Of a stretch of 64,000 nt of DNA, positions 47,503 to 59,850 are shown in pieces (within the stretch, counting starts at the first letter, position 1; the number at the start of each line of letters is the position of its first letter). The DNA is from Lichtheimia corymbifera B2541 (lineage: Eukaryota; Mucoromycota; Mucoromycetes; Mucorales; Lichtheimiaceae): positions 22,271 through 86,270 of the forward strand of contig JNEU01000930.1 of NCBI GenBank assembly GCA_000697475.1, read 5' to 3'. Both the position numbers and the translations under genes were made by a program. The notes beneath the pieces are model-generated. The model did no database searches and had not been told where the DNA came from. It saw only the letters and a list, made by a program, of their open reading frames with translations.

Positions 47503-49227
47503 ATGGCCCCTCTTCAAAAGACTTACGGTGCCGTAGGGCAGCAGCAGCCATCAACGATGACGCCAAACAATGAGGTATTAGCTGGTCGCGACATCTACAC
47601 CACACACCACGCGTGTTCTAATCGGCAGGTTGCATTCAATGTAGGGCGGTGTCTCATTCAGCAGTTTTCTTCCAAGCTGGAAAGTCATTACCGCGATTAC
47701 GATAACTGGACTCCTCACTGCATCCACTGTTATTGCTCTACCGTATCATGTGCCTTCAACGTCTTCGCGCACCTTATCCAATGGTACTCACGAATATCAT
47801 CCTACGGTGATCATGATATCGCTCGATGGCACAGTAAATGATGATCTAGATCTATCCATAACGCCCCACTTGAGCTCCATTGGTACGTATGCACTAGGCG
47901 AATGATATGGCATGAAGATTCATAAAAGATATACTATAGCTGTTCATGGTGTTCGTGCTCAATGGTTGACGCCTAGCTTTCCTGTGAGTATATACCGCGG
48001 CATTGTGTGAGATCGTGTCTTATAATGTATTCATAACTACATCGTGTAGCCCATCACCTTTCCCAATCATTGGAGTCTAGTAACAGGTCTATACCCAGAA
48101 TCTCATGGCGTCATCTACAATGTCTTTTACGACCCTATCATGAATGATACGTTCAATTACAAGGATCCAGCACACAGCCATGATAAGAAGTGGTGGGGTG
48201 GTGAGCCTGTAAGTTGAGGAGGAGGACGATGCATCATTAGCCAACGCTAATCTGAACATGATGACAATAGATATGGAACACGGCTGTTCGGCAAAATAGA
48301 ACATCGGGTGTCATCATGTGGCCTGGTTGCAGCACTGTATTCGATAACGACTTGAAACCAACGATTGAAGTACCCTACAATGATGATATGACACCTGAAG
48401 AGAAGATGGCCTTGACACTGGAATGGTTGGATATGCCTATTGGTGAGCGTCCCGAGTTTATTGCTGTCTACATTCCACAAATCGATCAAGCGGGGCATCG
48501 CTATGGTCCTTATGCCAAGCAGGTCAGTGATCTAAATAACTTTATCTCGTCTATTTTCACGCTGACATTATTATTGGAATAGACGTTGGATACACTGAAT
48601 AGCGTAGATACAAGCATCGGTCAATTGCTTGAAGGTTTAGCAGCACGCCATTTGAATGATATCGTCAATGTCATTGTTGTCAGTGATCATGGCATGTCGG
48701 CCACTTCAAAATCACGCCTGATCTTTTACGATGACGTATTGACGCCAGACGAGCTAAGCATGATCGAACGAATCGAGGGATACCCATTGTTATCGATTTG
48801 GCCTGTTCACGAAGAGTACACGGAGCCCCTTTATCAAGCCTTTTTACGACTGCAAGAAGAGCACTCAGACTTCCAAGTGTACAAACGAGACCAGATTCCT
48901 GAACGTTATCATTTCCAACATCATGTTCGTATTCCCCCACTCCTCGTCGTCCCCAATGCTGGCTGGTTGATGACTACGCATGATGAATATCCCGACTTGA
49001 ATGCTCCATTGAATCCTCGTGGTACTCACGGCTATGACAACTTGCATCCAGAATCTCGTGCGATCTTTGTGGCGAGTGGCCCATTCTTTGAAAAGCATTA
49101 TGGATCAGGCTCGACGCTCAAGTCATTCTGGAATATTGAAGTGCATAATCTCGTGGCTGACATTTTGGATATTGAACCTGCACCAAACAACGGCACATTG
49201 AAGGGAGGATTTGAAAAAGAAGAGTGA
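47503..49227 (+). CDS. type II membrane ectonucleotide pyrophosphatase/phosphodiesterase (NPP)
   Basis: A spliced gene of about six exons. A short cytoplasmic N-terminus (MAPLQKTYGAVGQQQPSTMT) is followed, across an intron, by a membrane anchor (VITAITITGLLTASTVIALP), implying type II topology. Catalytic alkaline-phosphatase-superfamily residues are visible: the first metal Asp in VIMISLDG, the nucleophile Thr in ITFPNHWSLVTGLYPESHGV, the metal ligands DxxxH in DQAGHRYGP, DH in VVSDHGM and His in THGYDN. NPP enzymes hydrolyse nucleotide phosphodiester or pyrophosphate bonds outside the cell or in the secretory lumen. One N-glycosylation sequon lies in NRTSG. The first exon/intron border is inferred from phase. 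The stop lies 49 nt from the convergent ABCG stop. Confidence 0.88.
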
Positions 49228-49276
49228 TCTTATTTATATACAAGCCTAGTTAATATATGGTTCAATAAATTATTCC

Positions 49277-52200
49277 CTAACGTTGTTCTATCACGAAAAA
49301 CTTTAAGAGTAAAAAGGCAATGGTCAACGTAATGGATACGAATATGGATAATCGTGCAATGTCAATCCAAAATGCTTGACTATCAAACCCAAACCGTGTC
49401 AAGATGATTGAACCAGGAATTTTGATATCGGCAATCGTATCGTCTCGAAGCGTAAGGTCTTTAAGCTCGTTCACGATCAATGCCTCGTATCCGTAATTAA
49501 AAAAGCTCAGATATTTTAGCCAGCTACAGCACATCAATAATGGAGTTGGTCAAATGCAAATTTACATGGGTCCATCTGCTTTACTGTACTGTACCTTAGG
49601 AAGCCAGGTATGTGATCTGCATAAATAATAATGAGCCAATCTGAGCTGATGATTGAAACCAACCATACATACCTTTGTTGAGTAAAAATCCGCCAAAGAG
49701 CATTGAAAACAACATGACTAGATTCGAGAATAAATTTGCAGACGCCAAATTCTTGATTGCCGTTGCAAAACAAAGACATAAGCCAACTGCTGAAAGGTTA
49801 AACAAGACCAACACCAGCAAGAATTTGCCAAATACGGTTCCTGTTGGGTTCAACCCAATCATGTAATAGCTTGTGGATCCCATCAAGAGAGGAGGGAAAA
49901 CGCGTAATGGGATCAAGTCGAATAACAGCTTTGCCATAAAATAGCTGGATGCGCTGTAGTAGCCATTCTCGCGCTCTCGCATAAAAATCAGTCGTTCTCG
50001 ATTGAACATGCTCAGTGCACTTGTTGATGCAAATCCTAAAAGAGCACACATAAAGAACAACACGCCAAGCCGATTCTGTACACCTGATAAATCGACGTCT
50101 ACTTGCCAAAAAAGAGTGCCCAAAAGAACCCCCAATAGTGTTGAGCATGTGATGTGAGCAAAAAATAGAGATGGGTCCCGATAAAGGTTGATAAATGTCC
50201 TTGACGAGAGAATTTTCTACCAAACACAAGCATGAGTGAAATGCGTGCAACAATCAAAATTGATCCGTACTTACAAGCTCATGCATAAATTGGATCATTG
50301 AAAAGGATGCGTCGTTGCCAGGTTGTTGTTTAGGATAATGTGAATGCGGCTTTCTGATTCTTTCGTCCAAGGATTCTGCAAAGCGTGATGATTTAAAAGA
50401 CTGAACAAGGTGGTATGTATGGTTTGCTTCTGACAAGAGGCTGAATTCCACCGAGTTGTGCGGTTCACCCGTATTCATGTCACGTATTACATCTGAGATG
50501 TGCAGCAATGATTCCTCATTCTCGTTGCATGGTTGTTCATCATCAAGTTGGTGTTGTATGGTATCGGTGGATGATGATGATGACCGGGAGTGGGCTGTAG
50601 AAGAAGGTGTCCCATCACGATCCGTTGTTGTGTCATCGGGCCGTTTAATCGTGAGATCAACTAGATACGCTAACCGTCAATATCCACTATTGGGCGACTC
50701 TAAAGCTTTACACTTACTCAGGTAATCTGCGACATTATAACCCGCTGGAATTGGAAATCCAATGTCGCGAAAATAGCGTGATGTTTGACTAGCTGGTCCA
50801 AAGTATACCTTGGCTTTGTTGAGTTCCAAGATCCAAAAGCAAAACAACCATTGGTATACTTACTGTGTTTCCATAAGCAAGCAGCATAAGCGAATCAAAC
50901 ATGTTATAAATGTTGGTGCGTGGCTACATACATAGGTGGGGTGAGTACTATAACCAATGCCATGTGCACGTGTGCTTATGCACAAATTTACCTGGTGGAT
51001 GGTCACCACAATGGTGTGTCGTTTGTGTTTGGCGAGTCGTTTGAGGCACTCCATGACCATGGCAGCATTGTAAGCGTCAAGTCCACTTGTAGGTTCGTCA
51101 AGGAACAGCAGACTTGGACCTGTCACCAGCTCTTTGCCGATACTTACACGTCTTTTTTCTCCTCCACTGATCCCTCGTTGACCAGGTGATCCAATCGCCA
51201 TATCTGCAATCCTTTCCAATCCTAATTCTTGAATGACTTGGGCCACTCGCTTTTGTTTTTGCTGTATGGGCATGTTGCGCGGTAATCGAAGTGTTGCAGC
51301 ATACATGAGCGTCTCACGAACGGTCAAGGTCGCCATCAATGTATCATCTTGATCGACAAATCCGGTCATTTTCTTGATGCGCTTTTTGCTTGGGAACACG
51401 TTGTTGATCAAGATATCACCGCTGACGATGCCTCGTTTTGGTTTCCTTGCGAGAATATCAAGAAGACTCGATTTTCCTGCACCAGATGGTCCCATGATCG
51501 CCAAGATCTGCCCTGGTTCAACATACCCACGTACTTTGGATAGGATCCGCTTTCCTCCTTTTTGGTTGATATGTACGGTGAAAACCTATCCCATCCATCC
51601 TTCACTGATTTTGACTTACCCACGGTATAGGTGACATTGTCAAACGTAAGCATGGCCTCTTCGCTTTCAACCTCATCATCCTGATCTTGTGCATCGCGTT
51701 CGTTTTCATAAATATCAGAAAGCTGGATGCTTCCACCAAACATCCGCTGTTGACGCTTTACTGCTAACTTCGTTGCTGCATAAACGATGATGCCAACAAT
51801 GATCACCACAAAGGCAATCAAGGACTCTGTTACCCCTGAAAACGAACGATCCTATAAACCTTGCATTAGACGCATTTCAACAATGTTGATGAATAGTTAC
51901 CGACAATGGGAGCAACATCAGCTAAATCTTGATCATTGAGGCATTCGCCTACATCGCAGCTCAACATGATATTATCTGGGAATATGCCAACCAGGGTGGA
52001 GTATTCTACGAGAGTGTACGTGTGAATAGACCATGGCTATACAATTGCTTACATGCAACCTACCATTGTACCAGCAATTTTGTCCATCTTTACAATACCA
52101 CTCTGACGGTCCTTTGACATTTGCAACCAATTTTGACATGTCTATGACCTCTATTAGCAACGAGCCAAAACGTTGTCGATCCAGGAATTGGCATACCTAC

Positions 52201-53056
52201 TTCACTCCCACACATGAAAGAATTTTCCATACAGCCGCATACAGCGTTTTCGCACTTTCCATGCACCTCTACACCATCGGTAGCTATGAACAACAATGAT
52301 AGTGAGTGATGGTTCACGAGGATGAATGAATGGGGAGGTACACTTTACTTGTTTGGGTACAATCTGAAAGCTCGCAGTAAAATTGCTCTTGAGAATCCTT
52401 CCAAAATTGAAAAACGCACTGTGAATGTTCCCATTCACACTGTAGTGATACATGCGTATTGTCAATCCAGGGGATGTCTATCTTACAAGGTAAGCATGCG
52501 TGCGAGATGATATGCTTGAGCTTATTATTATTGCTGTACCTACTCGTGGTGTCACACCAAGCATGCATGGATTTTATACCGATAGCTGTTTTTGAACATG
52601 TTGCATTGGCACCTTTGGCGGAAATACAAGCTCGATCGGATTGACACACATTGCAGTTGACACCACCCCAACTACATGGTATATATAGATGAATGAATAC
52701 AAGCCGTTATCGTGATGATTGCTGCTGCTGCTGCTTTTTTTTACCCATCATCACAATCACAATGATCCCCTTGACGAATAGGCCGATCCTCTGAATAAAG
52801 GGATCCACAAAGCGGCTTGGAGCAATCCGTATCTCCTATCAACGATAATGGTGTTTGAGTATTCATACTAACGTCGTGGGAGTCTATTGTTGCTAGGCGT
52901 ACCCCATCCAGAAATGCATTGGCAGACTCCGCTGGGATCACATAGACCGCCGTTGGTGCACTTGTCAGTTGAAAGTTGGCAGTTGAAGCAAGGTGGGCAT
53001 TCCTGTAACTGCCTTGTACTCAAAAGGTGGCGTTGTCGACTAGTCGAAAGCGACAT
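49277..53056 (-). CDS. ABCG-family transporter with Cys-rich N-terminal region, ADP1-like
   Basis: A large spliced gene. The N-terminal, probably lumenal part is Cys-rich and EGF-like: CPPCFNCQLSTDKCTNGGLC, DPSGVCQCISGWG and CGSLYSEDRP...CDCDDGW. It continues through further Cys pairs to a first membrane span (SLIAFVVIIVGIIVYAATKL). The ATPase domain has Walker A GPSGAGKSS, Q-loop GFVDQDDTL, signature GISGGEKRR, Walker B LLFLDEPTSG and switch His in VVTIHQ. After a charged linker come the ABC2-type membrane domain (STLLGVLLGTLFWQVDV, LGVLFFMCALLGFASTSAL, LMLFSMLFGGFLLNK) and the end KFFVIEQR. This layout matches yeast Adp1; its substrate is not known. No signal peptide is seen at MSLSTSRQRHLL, so the true N-terminus may differ. 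Confidence 0.85.
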
Positions 53057-53138
53057 GATAAAAAAAGAGAGAGAAAAAGAGAGGGGTGAAAAAAAGAAAA
53101 GAAAAAGGAAACGTGCGAAACTTTATTTTTTTCGAAGA

Positions 53139-54213
53139 TCATTTATCATTGGAGAGAAGTAGTGCGGCACGTGCAACGTCAACATTACCACCACAAAGAA
53201 CGATGGCAATACGTTGTAGATTTTGTTGACGAATGATTTGATGGAATTCAGTATTGTAAAGGGCGACAGCCACAGCAACAGCAGCACTTGGTTCAATGCA
53301 AAGCTTCATACGAGTCCACACCAGACCCATGGCACGTACAATTTGTTCCTCAGTGACAGTGAAGATCCCATCCACAGACTCCGATATGATACCAAATGCT
53401 ATTTCACCCAAGTCTGCTAACAATGCATCTGCGACCGATTGGGTTCCTGGTTTGTTGGCCAACCGCTTCTTTTCTTGATAGGAACGATGGCAATCATCCA
53501 CAGCTTGTGGCTCCGCTCCATAGACACGAGTCCCAGGGCTCAATGCTTTGGCCGCCACAGCACAACCCGATATCATGCCACCACCACCAACAGGGATCAA
53601 CATGGCATCCAATGGTGCACCCTTTAAAAGTTCGCCCACTTGTGCAATGGTTTCCAGTGCGATTGTGCCTTGACCAGCAATGACATTGGGGTTGTTGTAA
53701 GGATGAATAAATGTTGCACCTGTTTTGCGCATGACTTCATTCGCCACACGCTCACGATCAGCTTGTGTTGCCTCGCACTCGATCACATTTGCGCCATAAC
53801 CCCGAACAGCTGCCTTCTTAGTCACTGGTGCATTGCGTGGCATCACAACATGGGCTTCGATACCGCGTTGCCTGGCTGCATACGCGAGTGCCTGTGCATG
53901 GTTACCAGATGAATGCGTCACCACACCGCTCGCTGCATCCGTATCACTCAATAGCTGCACTGCATTACTTGCTCCTCGAATCTTGAAGGCTGTGTGTTCA
54001 CAATTCTAAATGAGTCGCTTCGCACATTGGGGCAATGGGCGCATTCTTACATCCTGTCTTTTGGAGTGCTTCACACTTGAACAAGAGCTGTACCGAATTG
54101 TCAGTTGCCTCGGATACTACGGTGTCGAGGGTGGAACATGTGATCACAGGCGTACGATGCACATTGATACGTGCAGCGGCTGCCTGGATGTCTTCGATAG
54201 TGATATTGGTCAT
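53139..54213 (-). CDS. serine racemase / threonine dehydratase family PLP enzyme
   Basis: Two exons. The first starts MTNITIEDIQAAAARI and ends KCEALQKTG. The intron (donor GTAAGA near 54048) joins GGA-T to CC-TTC, forming SFKIRGASNAVQLL with the PLP-binding Lys in SFKIRG. THSSGNHAQALAYAAR is the substrate loop, PYNNPNVIAGQGTIALE is family-typical, and PVGGGGMISG is the phosphate-binding glycine loop. The end VLCGGNVDVARAALLL supplies the Asn/Gly pocket. Length (about 330 residues) and the lack of a C-terminal regulatory ACT domain fit serine racemase or catabolic threonine dehydratase rather than Ilv1. The ABCG gene starts only 83 nt after its stop, on the same strand. Confidence 0.88.
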
Positions 54214-54364
54214 AATAATAAATAAAAGGATAGGATGTATGTGTTGTTTCACACGCTTTTTGATTGGGCATTTTCGTTTTCATGAACTTTGTGAACATAT
54301 ACCGGAACATCAGCATTTACTGCGTTTATTGCGTCATTCAGGATCTCAGTTCCGTTCTCTCAAT

Positions 54365-55497
54365 AATCATCAATATATACATTAAAGGTGGGGTGTGCCT
54401 ATAGAGAGTATGCGTCCCCTTTCCCAGACATGCGCATTAATCGGAAGAGGAGGGGGTTATTACTTGAGATAAGGATGTATCTATCTTACATCAATCCAAG
54501 ACCCTCATTAGTGATTCAACTTTAATAAAGCCTCAAATAGTACAATGATTGATGATAGTTGACGATGACCCCACAGGAACCAAGACACCATCCCACCGCT
54601 TTGCAATTGTAAAATCAACGAGGTCCGTGCACGAATTGGCTACCATATCTTATTTATATTGTTGCGTAGACAACATCACCACATAGCATCATATGATAGA
54701 TCAAGTACACCATCCGGCCCTTATTGTTGATGGCTGTTGCTGTTGGATACGCTCCCCAAATTTAGTAGGCTCGGCACATCAACCATTTTGCGCAGCTCTT
54801 TGACAGATCCACCCAACTCTTCCACTACTGCAAAAAGCCCTTCGCTACTTTATTCCATGACTTCGCTAATTGACCTACGCAATGGACACCAGATTACTCT
54901 CCATGAAGAGGAGCCTTTTATACTTGGGCGAGGGAATCCGGATCACCTTGAAATACTCAATCCCCACGTCAGCAGGAAGCAAGGTAGAGCAACTTGAACT
55001 ATCAATATCATGCATCATCAACGCGTATCTTTTCATTTGGGTAGTGCGAATAAGTTTATTGGAGGATGGCCGATGCTTTATCGAGAGGGTGTGTACTAGT
55101 TACACAAGTCTTGCACGCAAAACAGTTTTTAACGTGTACCAGTAGCTCGCTCCCAATCCGTCCTTGTTGAATGGAAAGCAACTCCCCCTACGAAAAGAGA
55201 TCCAGGTCTTTAATGGAGATATCATCAACCTTATACCAGTATGTTCAATAGGTTGTGCAAAGGATGTTGGCCGATTGTTGTCATTAACACGGCACTTTAT
55301 GCACTAGAAAGACCTGGGGTTCAAAGTGATAACATCAGACACGCGAGAGGAGATTGTTCCTGATATCGGTTCCCATGAACGTGATACCCAAGATTCATAC
55401 GCAACACAAGAAGGCCATGGAAGCATAGAAAATGAAGGACAATCATCATCCGATGAATCTAGTTTACTGGGAAATGCTAGTTGGAGTGATGAATAAA
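54365..55497 (+). pseudogene. FHA-domain gene, decayed copy 2 (inverted relative to copy 1)
   Basis: Coding homology begins MTSLIDLRNGHQITLHEEEP (54857) with LGRGNPDHLEILNPHVSRKQ, the FHA phosphopeptide-binding core. A TGA at 54995 interrupts the domain where copy 1 has Trp. After the stop the same frame continues IMHHQRVSFHLGSANKFIGG, which copy 1 has lost. Further downstream, another frame gives an acidic tail ending SSLLGNASWSDE before TAA at 55497. Upstream homology with copy 1 includes the promoter region from about 54365 (attacttgagata in both). The two copies therefore carry different disabling changes of one ancestral gene. Confidence 0.7.
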
Positions 55498-56190
55498 CAA
55501 AAAATGGTTTGAAGCAAACTTGTGGGGTACAAAAGTCGATCATGGGTTGATAGCAATTGGTACATAAAAGTATGCATGATGACAATATGCATGTATCATC
55601 ACACAATTGACAGTCATTGGGCAGGGAGTGCAGTGGATGGCTGTAGTCAAGGTGTCATCGTCGCTTTTGTTTCTCGTTGCTATATACGCCCCTTCACGCT
55701 TGGTGCAAACAGGTGCATTTAAAGCAAAATTGAAGAAGAGCTTGTTCCACTTGTATCGAAGGCAAGATTCGAATGCAAAGACGGTAGCTGATTTGGCTTT
55801 GATTCGGCTCGACTACAGAAAGGATAACTATCGCGATGCATTATGTACGACAATGACGACAGCGAACTCAGCATTCATGGCAATGGCAACAATGAAACGA
55901 TACAAACAAGCATGGATTACTTCCCTCTTGACGAGATGATGAATCTAGACAAGCACTTATAGGTATCTCGTTGGCATATAAAAGGAAGCCTGGAAGATTC
56001 CATTCTTTTCTACATGTGTCTTTTGGATGTTCTCACGAAGACTATGTCGACTACGAATGATGATGCATAGCGGAAAAGCAGCTACAAGCTTTGTTTATGA
56101 AACACTTGGAACTAGCTACAATGTTATCTCTTTGTTTCTGTTGGATTATAGATTAGATGCAGCAATAATAAAAGAGGTTCCGGTCCGCCC
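55498..56190. other. no recognised gene, about 690 nt
   Basis: A plus-strand frame at 55607-55939 (110 codons) encodes a hydrophobic N-terminus (VVKVSSSLLFLVAIYAPSRL) and a basic middle (KAKLKKSLFHLYRRQDSNAK). It has no family similarity and no promoter or splice evidence, so it is left unannotated. Confidence 0.3.
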
Positions 56191-57420
56191 ACCACCTCTC
56201 CTATACATATTTGAACCATCCCACATTACAACTTCTCATAATGAAACGTGTGATTTTTAAATGATTGAAGATGATATGAATGTCCCAAGTGCACGTTGTG
56301 TGAAAGTTTCACATTTGAGAAAGGGAATCTCGAGTTATGGGGCCGTCCAACCTACATATATTTACATGCGTTCATCGTCGGACGCCCTCATCAAAGTTCT
56401 CATAATGAAGTGTATGGTTTTTATTTGAATGGAGTTGATCAGCATGTCAAGCCCACGGCACGACCAAGTTTGACAGTGGAGGTGGACAATGGCGGGGTTG
56501 TGTACTATGTACCCTACTTGCGTTCCATCCGTCCATCATCTCTCCTAAATTTGGGCTGCCCGATTCGTAACACGTCATAATGAAGCATACGGTTTTTAAA
56601 TGAATGGAGTTGATCCGCATGTCCCAGCGAATCTGATTACCAAGTTTCAAGTTCAAAGTGGGCAATCCCAGGATAATGCATACTAAATGACATTTCAATG
56701 AATCCGGCGCTTTCCCCAATTTCCGTCCATGATAGTAAACCCCACACTATACCCTCCCAATCAAAATTTTCAAATGAAGTGTGGGTTCATTTTTAAGACA
56801 AAGTTGATCAGCATGTCCAAGAGCATATTGTGGGAAAGTTTCAGGTTTGAGAGAGGCAATCACGGTCATGGATTAATTTATAGTGTGCATGGATTTGTCT
56901 GACCATATTTGACATCTCAGCCTACTTTAATTTCCAGCTCTTCCACTCCCCAGCTTCTTGTCTTTTCTCCATTCTCAACTGTTGCCCATTCAAGCACAAC
57001 TACCACCTGCGAACAATTGTCCTGCTTCGACCCATCATGTCAATCCTACAACTGCCCTGAACCGAAAGACTTGAACTGAATGGCAAGTTCCATGGCGTAT
57101 GCACTCCACTACTACAACACCCGCGTTCCTTGACACTACAACTTCTCTTGTACACTCCTCTACCGCAATCAACGAAACAGCATTCATTGCAGCACTTGCT
57201 ATTAGCGAGGTCTTTATTCCATTGTCTCGAACAGCGTTCACAACCTTGTCACTCTACTGCAACACACGCTCTTGCTCACTCCTCTACACAGCCAAACGCG
57301 CAAGGCTATTAGCAAGGTCTTACTCCATTGTCTCAAACAGCGTTCTTTACTTGCCGCAACTTGTATCACAGCCTTTTCATATGAACAGCAGATAGCCATT
57401 GTATATAGACAGCTTTATTT
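56190..57420 (+). repeat. long inverted repeat, left copy
   Basis: About 1.2 kb whose sequence returns in reverse complement at 59850-60950. Shared landmarks include ttgatcagcatgtccaagag near 56807, aatccggcgctttccc near 56700, cattctcaactgttg near 56968 and aattgtcctgcttcgaccca near 57011. The outer half is made of diverged modules, each with ataatgaa, a gttgatcagcatg-like core and aagtttca. The inner half contains ttgctattagc...ggtctt...ccattgtctc segments repeated twice. Confidence 0.8.
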
Positions 57421-58335
57421 CGTGTAGCAACTTGATTCAATACATATATTCCAATGGATGATGCATACCAACTTTCAAATACATACAAGCAATCTTCACA
57501 TGTTTGAACTGCATTGGGTACCGATGAAGAGAGAGATAGACCAAACGGACGGATGGAAAAGGAAGCGTATCAGCAGCGATCACAGGGGAGGGTTCTTTAT
57601 ATCAAATACTGGAAATGCAATGGTTAGGATGGATGGATGGAGGCAATCAAGTGCAGTCATGGGAATGTTATTGTGATTACATGTGGCACGTTGCCAGCAA
57701 AAAAAGGAAGGATCCTTATCTTGTGGATGATGGTGATGGATTGGATAGGCATTCGTGAGACGTGTTGGATCATTGGAGTGAAGGCACGCATCAGCGGTTT
57801 TGGGATCTTGGATGATGCTGTTTATGGCGGTAGTAACCTAGGATACAATGAAACAATGACAGCTGTTGGTTTACCAGATTCACCCACAAATATTCAATTT
57901 GGCAATGCCGTTCCATTATAATATTTACATGAGAAACGCCGATAGTATCATATCCATATCTATTCTTCGACTTGTATTTAATGAGCATCACGTTCAACAT
58001 AAGAATTTAAACATCTTACTATCAGCCCATACGAGCGAGATGTGCATTACGTGGTTGGTTACGTGATTGATGATGATTCAGTGGAGTGGGTTGAAAGAGG
58101 AGAAGTAGAGATTAAATCAATTATACATCATCATATCGAGAGGTTGGTCGCTTTTGTCGCATTATATACATTGCTTATACCTTCCTCATTCGTATGTAAG
58201 ATAAGCCGATATTACAGAGGCTGCCAAGGAGGGAACTATCATGCAGGATCCGCCAATTGCATAACTCTCCAAGTCCCGCCTCTCAGCTTACTTACACAAA
58301 GTCCTGCATGCTTGCTACGTAATATTTCAAGACGA
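57420..58335. other. no recognised gene between repeats, about 900 nt
   Basis: Unique-looking sequence enclosed by the long inverted repeats. Short frames lack family similarity. Confidence 0.4.
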
Positions 58336-58790
58336 TCAACAATGAGCAAACACCACCTAACATATAGCATCACGCATAGAGCATATGTAAAAAATGAAGG
58401 TACCTGCACCTCTAAACTTTACAATGAAACGTGGTGTCTTCAATCGAACAAAGTTGCTCGTCGTGGCCGAAAGTATCTTGGGAAGAAGTTTCACGATCGT
58501 CGTGGCCAATCTCACATTCACCCAATGTCACCACCAGCCAAAGTGAAGACAGGTCGACCTCTTGAATTTTTTTCGACGAGGCTGGTGGTGACATTGGGTG
58601 AATGTGAGATTGGCCACGACGATCGTGAAACTTCTTCCCAAGATACTTTCGGCCACGACGAGCAACTTTGTTCGATTGAAGACACCACGTTTCATTGCAA
58701 AGTTTAGAGATACAGACATCTTTATGTTTTACATATGCTGTAAGCGTGATGCTATATGACAAGTGGTCTTTGTTTATTGTCAATCGCCGC
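58335..58790. repeat. foldback (hairpin) element, full length
   Basis: A near-perfect palindrome of about 450 bp with its axis near 58559. The left arm (ccaatctcacattcacccaa at 58506) is mirrored by ttgggtgaatgtgagattgg ending near 58613. The palindrome extends outward to caacaatgagcaaacaccac on the left and gtggtctttgtttattgtca on the right. Both strands translate to the same peptides because of the symmetry. The loop contains aggtcgacctcttgaattt. Confidence 0.9.
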
Positions 58791-59850
58791 ACTCATATTG
58801 GAGCTAAAGATGCAGAAGGGCTTGGATGGTGCCACAAGCCCAGGCGCAGGAGTTGAAGGATCGATCCTATTGGTGGACAGTGCATAAATGGATGCTTTCA
58901 CCTATACGCCCTATAGTAAGGTCCGCCTATGATAAACTTGGAATCCTTCGTTCTTATATGGCTGCATATGATAACATCATGGCATAGCAAGCATGGTTTG
59001 TTCATATACTCGTGCCAGATCGTATCAGAGCTCACTCTCTCTTGAACATCATCACTCTCAAATTTAGTATCTTTATCTTTCAATCATTAGCGAATGTAAC
59101 AATGCTGCGACAAAACAACAGCATCTCGGCACATGATGTGCATACATAAAATGATCCAATCGCGCTTTCCGATGTCCCCCTTCAATCCAGAAACCAACCA
59201 AGTGATCCACATCTTTACACATGAGCTGATAGTACGACACCCTTCTAAATATAATGTCAAATCCCCATTTTCATTCAATAAAATAGCTGAGGAATAGTGT
59301 AAGGTAGTGTGGATGTTTATGGAACAAGTATGATAAAGGAACAGCATTGAAAAACGGTTGAATCAGATAGAGATAGCAGGGGTAATGGTACTAATGGATC
59401 CTTGGTTGCTGCGGTTATAATCGTCTTTCATCCTTGATTGCGAAATAGTGGCTGCATGCATTGAATCGAGTGGTCCAATATCATCCATGGCTGAACAGCA
59501 CCTTTGTCAAGTATATGAGCCCTTTACTCAACTCCATCCAATCCATCATCATCATCATCCGTATCCCACGCGACACAACCCATCGTTCCTGCTGACGACG
59601 CGCCAAGTAACCAACGCAACATCCAGGATATCTTGTCACTGCACTTGATTCCATCCAGCCATCATAAACATTGCAAGTTCAATATTGCAGCTAATATGCT
59701 TCGTTTTTCCATTCGGCCGTTGGCCTATCTCTTCTTGGTCATTGTATCGTGGGCTCAAACAGGTGAAGTTTGCTTGTTCTCCGATGTACTTGGTAGCTTA
59801 TATGGCACCCCATCCATTCGAATCCGTATGCATCAAAACAATTTGTTGCT
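58790..59850. other. no recognised gene, about 1.06 kb
   Basis: Sequence between the hairpin element and the right long inverted repeat. An atcatcatcatccgtat tract lies near 59543. No supported gene. Confidence 0.4.

Noticed and set aside
53223..53912. Plus-strand frames across the racemase gene
   Set aside because: They are antisense shadows of a well-supported PLP enzyme.
55607..55939. 110-codon hydrophobic ORF
   Set aside because: No family, no conservation evidence and location in a repeat-rich, decayed region.
57035..57395. Short ORFs on both strands in the long inverted repeat
   Set aside because: Their reverse-complement copies at 59.8-60.2 kb have diverged without preserving frame.
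58042..58792. Long open frames on both strands encoding the same peptide
   Set aside because: The identical peptides on opposite strands are a direct result of the palindrome; no start context, domain or codon signal supports a gene.
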